Below are positions 12,936 to 27,399 of a stretch of DNA of 64,000 bases, piece after piece. The stretch comes from Ascaris suum (taxonomy: Eukaryota > Nematoda > Chromadorea > Rhabditida > Ascarididae). Position numbers and translations under genes: made by a program. Each line of letters opens with the position of its first letter. Position 1 is the stretch's first letter. The stretch is taken from NCBI GenBank assembly GCA_013433145.1, contig CM024175.1, forward strand, positions 7,982,516 through 8,046,515. Reading direction: 5' to 3'. A model generated the notes under the pieces. That model did not search any database. It was not told where the DNA came from and saw only the letters and a program-made list of their open reading frames with translations.

Positions 12936-14097
12936 GGTTGTTGATGAAGGTGATTTTGGCGATCTTCCTATCAAGAAACAGATTGTTCATAACGACGCTC
13001 ACTGAGAGGGTACCATGGGGTAGCTATATTGTGATATGTGGCATTACAGCTTTTAGAAACAACTAGGATCTTACCAGCAAACGAGACAATCCGCAACTAA
13101 TGCCCCTCTTCCTCGAACGATATGATTGCCAAATTTTTAGCAAGTATATGTCAGCTTATCGAAGTGAAACAAAAGCTCAGGTGCCTCGAAAGAGGATGCA
13201 AGTTTTTGGAGCCCCAATCAAGTTTTTGAGGTTCGAGGTGACCGAGGGATAGCTCCTTTCGTCGATCAGAATGAAAGACAATATCGATGGTAACCATGTG
13301 GTGGTGCAACTCATTTAACAGATTTCATTTCTTTACGATGAGTGTTTCCCGAGTTAAAAGTACCGAACGGATGAATATGCATATGCACAAATGCATGTAG
13401 ATGTGATGTTGCAGCAAATATGATTGCGATATGCACGTCTATGGATACAAAGTAGTTAGTATGAACTTTACGCACTAAATTGGAACTTCAACGTTTCGCA
13501 GCTGATGTCATTTGTGATGCGCCATTAGCGGTAATATAGGCTTGGCGCAACAACGTGGGGGTGGATTCTTTAATTGTATAAAAAAGAGCTCATCTAATTG
13601 TTTTCACTTCTCGTGGAATATAGCATCCATGTTTTCAGGCAATAACTTGTTTTAAAGGTACCGTTATAATCCAATTTCAGGTTTTCCCCCCCCCCCATCC
13701 CCTCGCATTCATTTTTTATTTGTTTGTTGTGTTTGTTTTTGTTTTATTTATTTAAATGCGCTCGTTTGTTTTTTTCCTCACCTCCGACATTCGTTGTTTG
13801 TTGCATATTTTGGTTTCGTTCTAATCGTTTCGTTCAGCAGACACATTCAGTGGTACGAAGCATCAGCGCTGCTTGCAACTGAAAGTGATTGAGACGAGAA
13901 GACTGAGACAGATGTAATGTTCAGAGTCAATGCGAGGATCTCCCTGAGCTTTCCTTATACTTCACAGGTTTTCTTGTCATTTCGGTAGTGTGACTGGGTT
14001 GCCTGTAGACTTGAGTTGGTTGCAGAGACGAAAAGACTGGGGATTTTAGTGATCGATTGAGAATAGTTTAGTGCGGTCTAACATTTATGCACTCAGA

Positions 14098-14130
14098 GGG
14101 GAGGGGAGGGGGGGGGGGAGGGTGGAGGCT
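14098..14130 (+). repeat. G-run tract with quadruplex potential
   Basis: Runs of four G, four G, about twelve G and three G are separated by single A residues. This satisfies a four-tract G-quadruplex pattern on the plus strand. No gene is anchored to it. Confidence 0.7.
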
Positions 14131-14264
14131 TTTGACTGATTAAACGTTCTTATGCGCTCCAGTACGAAATTTATGAAATTGCAAAGAGCTTTTCTTGAAG
14201 GGAAGTTTGAGTGATCATTTGCAATATGAAAGCTTTCAACAAGAATGCGCCACATCTTTCGATT

Positions 14265-14396
<132 letters not shown>

Positions 14397-17300
14397 CACT
14401 ATACTGTGTACTGATTACTGCATAAGAAAACTGCGATATAAAAACGTTCCCAATCATCGTTTAATCTCTACCTGGATACTGTTCCTCTCCCATATTCCTT
14501 CTGCTTCTATCAGAAGTATTGTGATTTCAGAAATGTTCTTTCATGCTATGGCTGGAACATGCTTTCTAAGTCGTCATTTTTGAGTTCATTCTAACTATGT
14601 GAGCTACTATGATGATATCTATCGTTCTGCTGATTATATTCCTTTACTTACTTTTACTTTTGTTACTTCATACTTCAATGCCTTAGTTGGTATTATAACT
14701 CTTCTTTCAATAACTTTTTGGGGCATTTTCATTGAAAATATTAAATAAAATTTGGAAACACTAGCATTATTATTCACTATAAGTATGATGGTCTTTAAAA
14801 TGCCCTTTATAGAGAGTTTTTCTGAGATCAGAATGGAGCTTCAATTATCATCCTTATGTAAATTCAAAATATCACTGCAGCGACGTATTTCATCACTTAT
14901 AACCGAGAAACACTAAAGAGGGAAGTAATATAATCGAGAATTTAAGCAAGAAACGCTTGAAGCAGATCGCATTAGTGTTCTCATTAGGTAAATCTCTGCA
15001 AATAACCATTTAAAACTTTTGAAACCTAAGCAAGCAAAATATTATTCACTATGATAACAGACTAAGGATCTCAAAAAAATGAAATTTGTACGAAAGAAAT
15101 GTTGTATTAGTGATCTCATTTTCGATACTGTCTTCAAACCAACCTTCATAGTTTCATTTGAACGTTTCGATGATGAGAATGGATTAGGCAGCTAGGTAAT
15201 TATAAATATTCATTGCCAAAATCGATAGTGCATTAAGGCTGTATAGTAATTGGAGTATCGAAATATGTGGGAATATTTTTATTAAAGCGCAAAAATTGAA
15301 AAGAGATTCGAGAACAAAAGCCTTGAAGAATAAGTGCATCGAATTTCCAATGATCTGAAATATACTACAAAAAACGCAACATTTGAAAAAAAAAAACATC
15401 ATCCTTTATTTAAAGACGAATTATGGATGTCGCTCAATGAAGGTTTCAAATTCGCTATTATTTGAAATGAAATTTGGTCATATTTCATGGTTATTGTGCG
15501 ACTTGCGGATTGAAAAATTTTCCACTGAGATCTCTGTGTGTTGTCTGTTTGTTTAAAACTTTGATCGTTCATAAATTCGCAGAAATGTGTCGAATAAAAA
15601 TAATCTGCTCCTGTTGGAAGCAATCTTTCATCGATATTGGAGGAAAATGCGTATCCAAAAAAATTCATTTCCAAGATAAAATATCAATTGATCAATTGTG
15701 AATAAAAGGAAATAGTTGATTCAGAATTTTCCAAACTTAGCAAGAGATCACAAATAGGAAAATAGTAAGGTGGAATTTTTTTCAAGAAAAGAAATAAAAA
15801 TTTAAATAAATAAATGAGTAGAATTTCTTGTTTTCCGTAATTTTTATTCTCTGCCTTTCTTTTAAAAACTATATGCTTGAAGAAAAAATTGATATTTTGA
15901 AAGACTGAAAAATTCGAAGCAAACAGAATATTTTTCGAACACTCTTTTTCTTTTTTCGAGTATCTGGAAAAAAAATTTCATGAATATTTTGCATTTGCTT
16001 AATTCGAAAATTGAGTAGGCGAAAAATGAACTGTATGCAAGACAAAAATTAATATTCAACAAAATTTATGCTACACTTAGGAGTGCTTGAATTCAGCACT
16101 TTCTATTGGAACTGATAGAAAAAATGTTGGAAATGTTTTTTTTTTCTTCTTGCATTAGTGAAAGGAAGAAAATTGTGAACTTCTAATAAGAAACATGGAA
16201 TGCCAAACGGTTCTTGTAAAAAATATGCCCACTGTGAAATTAGATAGTTTATAGCATAGCCATGGGATTTTCCGATCGTTTCAAATTGAATATTTTTGAA
16301 ATACATTCGATTATCAATTTGGAAAAAAAAACTTACGAACTTTGTTGCATTCAAAGCGAATCGATGCGAGCGAAAATTTAATAAACTTGAAGAGAAAATA
16401 AGCATAAAAGTTGCACAGTGAATCGGCGAAAAAGATCAAATAAAATCGCAGCAAAACGAATTGAAAAATTTCGCTAAAGAATTTTGCGAAAGGAAACGTA
16501 GAATCCCCACATTGTTTTATGAGAATTCTTGCTCTCCTTCTTTCATTATTATCATTCTTTCTAAATGTACTTAACTATCTATGCGTTATCTTAATCGCTC
16601 TTTCTGTATAGTTGCATAGCCCGCGATCATCCCTTCGTTGCTACCTATTCAGTTTGTCGCGTTTTTACGCGAAAAAGTATATAGAAATAAAAAAATAGTT
16701 TTTCATAATCTTCTATTATATATGTTCGCCAATACTATTGAAACAATAGCAAAAAATTATTCAACTTTTGATATACTGCTTGTTGGAAAGTTGGAAATAT
16801 GCTCATATAAAGCGCACTCGGATGCGTTAAACAGCATCATTGATAAAATTATAGTACTTTTTATAGAAGAAAACTTTAAAGAATTATATATCTGCTGGTG
16901 CTGGTAGAAATCCCTTTCATCAGTGGGAGATGTTTGGCGCTGAATGAACATGTCGGGTGTAAAATATAATGAAAGCATGAAGAATGCTCAATAAATTTGA
17001 ATACAATGAATGATGACATTAAGTATTACTTTACCGATATAAGGTATTAGTTAAGAGTTTTTTGTTAATAGACGACACAAGGTCATAATCGTTTCGAAAA
17101 GTCAAAAGTGCTTTAAAAGTTTTGGAAATTTTCATGGCCACTATGCCTGAAAATTAAAAGCTACTATTAGTTTGAGTGGCTAATCGCCAGCAAAAATCTA
17201 ATTTTTTGCAGCCTACGTCTTTGGGCGAAAAATTGCTATCTTTTTATGAATTAACGGTAGCAAAAAATAGTATAATTTATGAATGCATTATAACTGTGAT

Positions 17301-18941
17301 TTTTGGTGATAATATTTGCATTCCGATTATCGATTCATAAATTCCCATTCACGAGGAGTAATTAAGCATGTAGAGTGGAATAAATTTTGAAAAACGATAA
17401 AATAAAACAAGCGTTGCAAAAGCTTCATAAATGAAGCATGAAATGATGAGAATAACAAAAAAATCATCAGAAATGACGATATAGATCACTCATATTGCCA
17501 GATATGACAGAAAGACAGAGAGAAGACAGTGACTTCCATGAAATTTCCAAAACAGACTTCTAGTGGTTTAACTCAGAAAGTCAGCGAATGAACACGACAA
17601 TTAGTTTTTGAAATGAATGAGATATAAATAAGGATAAAAATATGTATTCGTCATTCGACGAACACATTTCTGCATGAAGTGCTCACTCTCGAAACATGAA
17701 GAAAGACTCTTGTTTCATTTTCATTGCCAAATACCACTGACTTTGCAATTTGTCGACGTGAACGACCTCGAGGGTGTAATGGGCTTCAAAGGTAAGGGAA
17801 AGAAGGGAACAAAGAAGAGAAAGATGAGTTTTGAATGCTAGGTTCATTATATGCAAATAATGCGGCTTTCAGCAGCAATGCATAAAGGAACTAGCAATGA
17901 TGATTGCAAAAGATAAGAAAAAAGAACCAAAACACAACCTCAGAAAGAATTCGCATCCGTGGAAATAATCTAGGTCTAGCAGTTTTGAAAATTATCGTTA
18001 TATATTAGTGTCGATATTTAATATGGAAATGACTGTTTTATCCCGTGAAATACTTTGGAAAATTAATGAAAAAAAGGCACTAGAGAAGATAAAATGATAG
18101 GTGCTTTTTTGTGATCTCAATCAATAATACCAAGTTGGTTGAATGATTTGGTTTAGAATAATGAACTAATAATTCATAAGCATTTTTCTATGAAATTAAT
18201 TGGTTTAGTCAATTCTCATGTTAAAGCTCATTTTTTGGAGTGCATATAACTGGATTTAGGCAAAACCAATATACATAGATTTCTGGCACCTATACCTGCG
18301 TAAAAATCATGCAAAAATGCATTAAACGAAATGGAATTAAATGTGCGATTTGCCATAATAATTAACGTATTCTGCCAACTTGTACAGGTATAATGAGGGT
18401 AAGATAACACGACCTACAAAGTTCAATTTTGTGAGGTAGCGTTTGCAGGTGATTACTCATATATCTGTACCTGCCTGTGATAGAACCTTGGCTATAGACA
18501 ACTCATTCGGATGTAATTTTGATTTCAGTTCTTATCGCTTCTATTTTATTAATGAGAGAGCATTGAAATGTCACTTTTACATGTCGATGTTGAACACATA
18601 TAATATGAATATACAATCAAGAGCTAAAAATGCGTCAACGTAATGAACGATGATTGCATATATCTTGTTGATAAATTTTGAAGAAATTTTAAAAAAATGT
18701 GAGAAAATGAATGAAGAAAATATTTTTTAAAATGATATTCTCCCTCGTATTACTTCTCTTTTGTTCTGAAAAGAAGTCCTCAACCACTAACAATCATTAA
18801 TGCTGAACCGTTAATGCATTGCTACTTCAATAAATCCGTCTAGATATTGTCTCATAAATTAGGTGAATTTTCATTTCATAAATCACACAAGTGTTTGCTT
18901 AATAAATCACATGAAATTTTGTTTTCTCCGTTTCATATTGC

Positions 18942-21900
18942 TTGATTATCAATAGGAAGGGAATAATTGATCATTATTTCCCGTCGGGTTGGATCGAGAT
19001 CATCGGTTGTTCTGTCACGGTAAAGGGCATTTATAGTGAATTGTTGATGCAATTTGAGAATTATTTGATTATCAATTATACGGGAATAATTGATCATTAT
19101 TTCCCGTCGGGTTGGATCCAGATCATCGGTTGTTGTGTCACGATAAACGGCCTTTATCATGCATTATTCATGCAATTCAAGAATTATTCGATTATCAACT
19201 GGAAGGGAATAATTGATCATTATTTCCCGTCGAGTTGGATCGACATCATCGGTTGTTGTGTCACGATGAACGGCATTTATAGTGCATTGTTCATGCAATT
19301 TGAGAACATTATGGAAGGGAATAATTGATCATTATTTCCCGTCGGGTTGGATCCAGATCATCGGTTGTTGTGTCACGATAAAATTGCATCTATAGTGCAT
19401 TATTCATGCAACTTGAGAATTATTTCATTATCAATTGGAAGGGAATAATTGATCATTATTTCCCGTCGAGTTGGATCCAGTCATCGGTTTGTGTCATAAA
19501 GGACATTTGCAGTGCATTATTGATGCAATTTGAGAATTATTTCATTATCAACTGGAAGGGAATAATTGATCATTATTTCCCGTCGAGCTTTATTCAGAAG
19601 GCGAATTTTGTTTCATCATAATGGCCATTTATAGTGCATCACTCATGCAATTCAAGAATTATTCGATTATCAACTGGAAGGGAATAATTGATCATTATTT
19701 CCCGTCGAGTTGGATCGAGATCATCGGCTGTTGTGTCACGATGAACGGCATTTATAGTGCATCATTCATGCAATTCAAGAATTATTCGATTATCAACTGG
19801 AAGGGAATAATTGATCATTATTTCCCGTCGGTTGGATCCAGATCATCGGTTGTTCTGTCACGGTAAAGGGCATTTATAGTGAATTGTTGATGCAATTTGA
19901 GAATTATTTGATTATCAATTATACGGGAATAATTGATCATTATTTCCCGTCGGGTTGGATCCAGATCATCGGTTGTTGTGTCACGATAAACGGCCTTTAT
20001 CATGCATTATTTATGCAATTTGAGAATTGTTTGATTGTCAGCTGGAAGGGAATGATTGATCATTATTTAACGTCGAGTTGGATCGAGATCATCGGTTGTT
20101 GTGTCACGACAAAGGGCATTTATAGTGCACTATTCATGCAATTTGAGAATTATTTCATTATCAATTGGAAGGGAATAATTGATCATTATTTCCCGTAGAG
20201 CTTTATTCAGAAGGGCGGATTTTGTTTCATCATAATGGCCATTTATAGTGCATCATTCGTGCAATTCAAGAATTATTCGATTATCAACTGGAAGGGAATA
20301 ATTGATCATTATTTCCCGTCGAGTTGGATCGAGATCATCGGCTGTTGTGTCACGATGAACGGCATTTATAGTGCATCATTCATGCAATTCAAGAATTATT
20401 CGATTATCAACTGGAAGGGAATAATTGATCATTATTTCCCGTCGGTTGGATCCAAATCATCGGTTGTTCTGTCACGGTAAAGGGCATTTATAGTGAATTG
20501 TTGATGCAATTTGAGAATTATTTGATTATCAATTATACGGGAATAATTGATCATTATTTCCCGTCGGGTTGGATCCAGATCATCGGTTGTTGTGTCACGA
20601 TAAACGGTCTTTATCATGCATTATTCATGCAATTCAAGAATTATTCGATTATCAACTGGAAGGGAATAATTGATCATTATTTCCCGTCGATTTGGATCCA
20701 GATCATCGGTTGTTGTGTCACGATAAAATTGCATCTATAGTGCATTATTGATGCAATTTGAGAATTATTTCATTATCAACTGGAAGGGAATAATTGATCA
20801 TTATTTCCCGTCGAGTCGGATCCAGATCATCGGTTCCTGTCTGACGATAAAGGATATTTCCAGCTCATTATTCATGCAGTTTGACAATTATTTGATTATC
20901 GACTGGAAGGGAATAATTGATCATTATTTCCGTCGGGTTGGATCCAGATCATCGGTTGTTGTGTCACGATAAACGGCTTTTATCATGCATTATTCATGCA
21001 ATTCAAGAATTATTCGATTATCAACTGGAAGGGAATAATTGATCATTATTTCCCGTCGGGTTGGATCCAGATCATCGGTTGTTGTGTCACGATAAACGGC
21101 CTTTATCATGCATTATTTATGCAATTTGAGAATTGTTTGATTGTCAGCTGGAAGGGAATGATTGATCATTATTTAACGTCGAGTTGGATCGAGATCATCG
21201 GTTGTTGTGTCACGACAAAGGGCATTTATAGTGCACTATTCATGCAATTTGAGAATTATTTCATTATCAATTGGAAGGGAATAATTGATCATTATTTCCC
21301 GTAGAGCTTTATTCAGAAGGGCGGATTTTGTTTCATCATAATGGCCATTTATAGTGCATCATTCGTGCAATTCAAGAATTATTCGATTATCAACTGGAAG
21401 GGAATAATTGATCATTATTTCCCGTCGGTTGGATCCAAATCATCGGTTGTTCTGTCACGGTAAAGGGCATTTATAGTGAATTGTTGATGCAATTTGAGAA
21501 TTATTTCATTATCAACTGGAAGGGAATAATTGATCATTATTTCCCGTCGAGTCGAATCCAGATCATCGGTTCCTGTCTGACGATAAAGGATATTTCCAGC
21601 TCATTATTCATGCAGTTTGACAATTATTTGATTATCAACTGGAAGGGAATAATTGATCATTATTTCCCGTCGATTTGGATCCAGATCATCGGTTGTTGTG
21701 TCACGATAAAGGCTATTTTTCTTGCATTATTGATGCAATGTTAGAATTGTTTCATTATCAGCTGGAAGGAAATAATTCATGATTATTTGCTTTCAAGCTC
21801 GATCCAGATGTGCGGATGTTGTGTCACTATAAAGGCTATCTCTAGTGCATTACTCATGCAGTTTGAGAATTATTTGATTATCAATTTGAAGGGAATATTT

Positions 21901-22372
21901 GTCGATTTCACGATAAAGGCTACTTTTCGTGAATTATTCATGCAATTTGAGAATTATTTCATTATCAACTCGAAGGAAATAATTCACCATTATCTGCGGT
22001 CAGGTTCGATCGAGGTGAGCAAATGTTGTGCCACGATAAAGGCTACTTTCAGTGCATTACTCATGCAATTTGAGAATTATTTCGTTATCAGCTGGAAGGG
22101 AATATTTGACGATTACTTGCGGTGAACTTGGATTCAGGTGAGCGGATGTTGTATCGCGATAAAGGCCATTTTTAGTGCATTATTCATGCAATTTGAGAAT
22201 TATTTCAGTACCAGCTGGAAGGCAATAATTGATCATTATTTGCTGTCTAGTTCGATCGGGATGAACGGATGTTGTGTCAAGATAAATGCTATTTTTAGTG
22301 CATTATTCATGCAATTTGAGAATCTGGATGAGCGGATGTTTCGTCACGATAACGCCTATTTTTAGTGCATTA
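18942..22372 (+). repeat. Tandem array of a 123-bp repeat, forward orientation
   Basis: About 27 units of roughly 123 bp. Landmarks of each unit are a GGGAATAATTGATCATTATT core, a GTCGGGTTGGATCCAGATCATC-like segment, GTGTCACGATAA, and a CATTTATAGTGCATT to ATGCAATTTGAGAATTATT stretch. The core is a hairpin: GGGAATAAT against ATTATTTCCC around TGATC, with one bulged base. The period is a multiple of three, so all three frames stay open over several units and give 41-residue repeats such as FENYFIINWKGIIDHYFPSS. Units from 18.94 to 21.72 kb are nearly identical; those from 21.73 to 22.37 kb are clearly diverged. I see no promoter or splice structure, so I treat it as satellite-like DNA, not a gene. 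Confidence 0.95.
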
Positions 22373-22383
22373 TACCCTCATGT

Positions 22384-23970
22384 TGATAATGAATTAATTC
22401 TCAAATTGCACGAATAATGCACTAAAAATAGGCTTTATCGTGACATAACACCCGCTCTTCCAGATCGAAGTTGTCAGCAAATAATGATCAATTATTGCCT
22501 TATACTTGATATTGAAATAATTCTCAAATTCCTGAATAATGCACTATAAATAGCATTTATCGTGACACAACATCCCCTTCTCTCGATCGAACTTGATGGC
22601 AAATAACGATCAATTATTCCCTTCCACCTGGTAGTGAAATTATTCTCAGATTGCATGAATAATGCGCTAGAAATAGCCCTTATCGTGATACAACATCCGC
22701 TCATCTCAATGGAACCTGAACGCAAATAATGATCGATTGTTCCCTTCCAGTTGATATTGAAATAACTCTCAAATTGCATGAGTAATGCACGAACAGTGGC
22801 CGTTATCGAGAGACAACGTCCGCTCACCTGAACCCGAGTTCACCGCAAACAATCGTCAGATATTCCCTTCAAGTTGATAATGAAACAATTCTCAAATTGC
22901 GTGAGTAATGCACTAAAAGTAGCATTTATCGCGACACAGCAACCGCTCATCTGCATCGAACTTAACGGCAAATAACGATCAATTTTTCCCTTCCAGCTGA
23001 TAACGAAATAATTTCCAAATTGCATGGATAATGCACAAGAAATGGCCTTTATCGTGACACAACATCAGCAAATCTGGATCGAGCTTGACCGCAAATAATG
23101 ATCAAATATTCGCTTGGAGTTGATAATGAAATAATTCTCAAGTTGCACGAGTAATGCACTAAAAGTAGCCTTTATCGTGAGGCAGCATCCGCTCATCTCT
23201 ATCGAGCTTGACCGCAAATAATGATGAGTTATTCCCTTCGAGTTGATAACGAAACAATTGTCAAATTGCATGAATAATGCACTAAAAGTAGCCTTTATCG
23301 TGAGGCAACATCGGCTCAACTGAATCCAAGTTCACGGCAAATAATGATCAATTATTCCCTTCGAGTTGATAATGAAATAAATCTCAAGTTCCATGAATAA
23401 TGTATTAAAGTAGCCTTTATCGCGACGCAACATCCGCTCACCTGTATCCAAGTTCACGGAAACAATCGTCAAATATTCCCTTCAAAGTGATAATCATAAT
23501 ATTCTCAAATTGCATGAGTAATGCACTAAAAGTAGCCTTTATCGTGACACAACATCAGCACATCTTGATCGAGCTTGGCCGCAAATAATGATCAATTATT
23601 CCCTTCGGGTTGATAATGAAATAATTCTCAAATTCCATGAATAATGCGCTTGAAATGGCCTTTATCGTGACGCAACATCCGCTCATCTCGATGGAACCTG
23701 ACCGCAAATAATGATCGATTGTTCCCTCCCTGTTGATATTGAAACAACTCTCAAATTGGATGAATAATGCACTAAAAGTAGCCTTTATCGTGACGCAACA
23801 TCCGCTCATCTCTATCGAGCTTGACCGCAAATAATGATGAATTATTCCCTTCGAGTTGATAATGAAACAATTCTCAAATTGCATGAATAATGCACTAAAA
23901 GTTGCCTTTATCGTGAGGCAACATCCGCTCATCCCGATCGAACTTGACAGCAAATAATGATCAATTAATT
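22384..23970 (-). repeat. Same 123-bp repeat in inverted orientation
   Basis: About 13 units of the same repeat read on the minus strand, for example TGATCAATTATTCCCTTC followed by a Leu/Ile-rich reverse frame and ATTGCATGAATAATGCAC. Spacing is about 122-123 bases. All units here are of the diverged type, like the last part of the forward array. The turning point near 22,372-22,384 is a short unrelated spacer. The array ends in AT-rich DNA after 23,970. Confidence 0.92.
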
Positions 23971-26900
23971 TTGCTCTTCCATATTCCGTCTGTTTTGCTG
24001 TTTCGTTGAAATTTATTACTCGGGTCGGTAAGAAGTGTGGGATTTTATTCACCGAGTTGTACACTTTCATACTTCCGTATTGCAGCGCAAAATTAATTTG
24101 CATAAAAAGAGGCCTTCGCGATCTTTCTAATGGTCTTCATAGAAAAGACCTCAGTATTCAGCTGAAAAGCATTTTTTTTTCGCATGCCCTTTTTTCATGC
24201 TCTCATCATCTTTTGTGTATTTAGTTTTACTCGCATTTTTTCCTCTTAGATGATTGAATTCTCTCACGCATTGTTTTACGATCTAATCCTTTGAATCTTT
24301 TGTACGTGCTCACTAAACTTATCGAATTTTGTTGTTATAACTTCTATTTTTCAGCGAATCGAAATAGTTGGTTGAATTGGCACACAGACGCCCATACCCA
24401 CATATGCAAATATATAGACTACCACATAGATACACATACACATATGCAAATGCACAAACACAACGCCACCATCACGTGTTCTCACGAAAAACTGACGAGA
24501 TGTATTAAAAAGATAGAGTTGAAACGTTCGCATCCTAGAGCGGAAATGTCAACATTTCAACAATATCAATTAAGTCGACGAGGGATTCTTAAATAATGCT
24601 AATGTTTAGCTGGACGCAAAAGTATGAAAGATGAATCGAATTGAATGACGTTACGATTTTTGGATAATGGACGTAAAAGAAAAAGCAAATTTTCAACGAA
24701 TTTCGTCCTTTGAACCTCAAATATCGCTTATGCTATATTTCATAGCTCATTTACATATTTGCTCAAGGTCGGCAATCATCCACGAAATTTGACATTTTCT
24801 CGGGAATCGATAAAATACTCTGTATTTTTGATAGAATTTTACGGCAATAAAAATTTTGGAAATAAATTTAGAACGGTTAAAAATCAAGTTATAAGATGAT
24901 AGCATGAAAGCGATGTAGAAAAAGGGGCTGAAAATCTGAGCAAGTTTAGTGATGAAACTTCCCCGATGATATTCAAAACCCCCGATGATGTTCAAAAAAC
25001 TCCTTCGATAAAAAAAAACTAGCGAAAACAAATCTATTTGAAATTTCATAACTGCTTTAAAATATTTAATAAACTCATCGCTTTAGAGCTATAAAATACA
25101 CATATCCATGTGACTGCAAATTGTGTGCGTAACTCAACTCAAACTCAAATTGATTGAAATAGAAATTAAATTAATAAAATAAATGAAACTTAGTTGAAAA
25201 ATATATAATATCTTTATTTGAGCCGTAGAAATTTCACGATATAAACTAAAGACGCATAGACAGTTTGTTGAAAAATTTCAATTTTATGAGCGGAAATAAT
25301 TTTTTAGTGAGAAAAAAGGATGTAAGGCAATCAATTTTCGAATACCTCGACAGGAAAGAAATTTCGATGAAACGTTCGATTACGGTTTGTTGTTTTGTAA
25401 TGCATCGATAATTACCTCAACGAGAGAACAGTACAGCAAAAACCGTCTACCATGTGCTAAAATAAATCATAACTGAGTCATTTTCCAAAAAAAGAACTAT
25501 TAATAAACAAAATATATGTTGAGTCAAAGAAGCTAAAAAAAAAACAACACGAATGAAGAAAAAAAACACAATTGTGAGATGGGATGAAAATCTTATCAAA
25601 AATTTTCTTCTATATATTTAAATATAAAAGTATATAGGTGGTTGAGAATCTTTTATTTCAACAAATAAAATATAACAGTACAATTTTGTTCGAAATTATT
25701 TCATATAGAATGAAATATCTCAAAGAATGGAGAACATGAAAAATATAATAGTAATTTATAAAAAAATCATTTGCATAGGCAAATATCTATTATGTACTCA
25801 TTTAGGAGTAAGAGACATGATCGAGAGTGTTTGAATAAGAGAGATTGAACAGCCATAAATTTGTGAAATTCATATCCATACATACAGCTGAGCTGACCAC
25901 CATATAAATATAAACATTTTGAGTTAGGCAGTTCAAACAAATTTCAACATATGATATGGTATTGCTATCGTAATGAGATTCATAATTAGTGAAGGAAGTT
26001 TAGTACTACAGGTATGAGAAAAGGTGAGAAAATTTTAGATTTAGCAAATTACATTAGGATTGTAATATGTATATTCGAACTTCAGGTTGTTAAATTAATA
26101 AAACATGGACCGTTTGCTTTTTTTATATTGCAGCTATCATAGATGAATGAAGTGAATGGTTGCTTATATTTTATAATTTTAGTCCAAATCGATCAGATTA
26201 GATTTTAAAAAGCTTCACACCGATGCAACCGATTGATTATTACATATTTGACAGAGCTGAAGAAATAACATTTCAGATCATGAAACGCGAATCGATCTGA
26301 GGCGAATCTTGGATTTGCCTATCGAATTGACAACATAAATTGATTCGTGAGTTGAATGATGAGTGAATGGTGAATGATTGATGAGATGAATGAGTGAGTA
26401 GTATCTAAGGACGGAATCTATGCGCTAAGATTTCATTAATCTCGAGCTAACCTCATTGGAATATAAAGGTTTCTGTTCGGTAACTTCATTAACTGTTAAT
26501 CCGCGCCATTCACACCTCCAGTTTGAACACAATAGGTTATATTTCTACCGGAAAACAAATACTCAATCCTCTCGGAACGTTGTAAGAAGATCCTCGAACC
26601 ACCAGCCGATACTTCATTGTGTCGCATTTGAAATGAATTTCATCCACATATTCGCATAGTGAGTGTATTCATTTATTTTCCTCATTATTCCTTTCCGGTC
26701 GACAGACAGCTGTCTGCATAGGCTTCCATTTCTTCTACGCGATCTGATCATAAAAGCGCGTCGTATTTTAGCGCAAATTGTTTCCCATCAAAAATCTCAT
26801 AGGCTTCCATTTCTCTTTCTATAGTAAACATCTGCGTATGTCAAGTAACATTTGTAAATCTCTTCATTCTCGTATAGATATATAAGGAATGAATGCCCAA

Positions 26901-27399
26901 CTCGTTGACTAATAAAGTTGACACTTTACGAAACTATTTTATTTGGAAGAATTACAATGAAACAAAGACAAAAAAAAATGATGAGCAAAATAGGGAATAC
27001 TAAACAGTATTAAAGAATATTTAAGTATAGAAAAGAATATCAAAAAAAAATCGGCATTTTTATTTACGAAACATTGAAGTATAGAATTAAACAATGGAAA
27101 AGTTTTCATATCGGCTTAATACTCGAAGTTATAGACTCGTTTAGCAATAAAAATTCCCAAGTGATCCGCTGAATGATGAAGTGCCGATTTGTTAGACAGT
27201 CGGTGCATTACTTTCTTCTCACCTTGTCCCCTCATCCTTATGTAAATAAAAAAATCCCTATACAAGTCACTGTTATCAACACATGTTATTATTGCTTTTA
27301 ACGCCTCCTAGTTGAGCTTTCTATATAATGCGATCCATAAAAATTATTATTCTCCAATATATTTCTGTAAAAATCGAAGCAAAGCTGGGAAAAAATAGA

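Noticed and set aside
18942..23970. CRISPR array or a repeat-protein gene
   Set aside because: Units are contiguous with no unique spacers, and the genome is eukaryotic. Open frames follow from the 123-base period and occur on the strand matching repeat direction without any gene structure.
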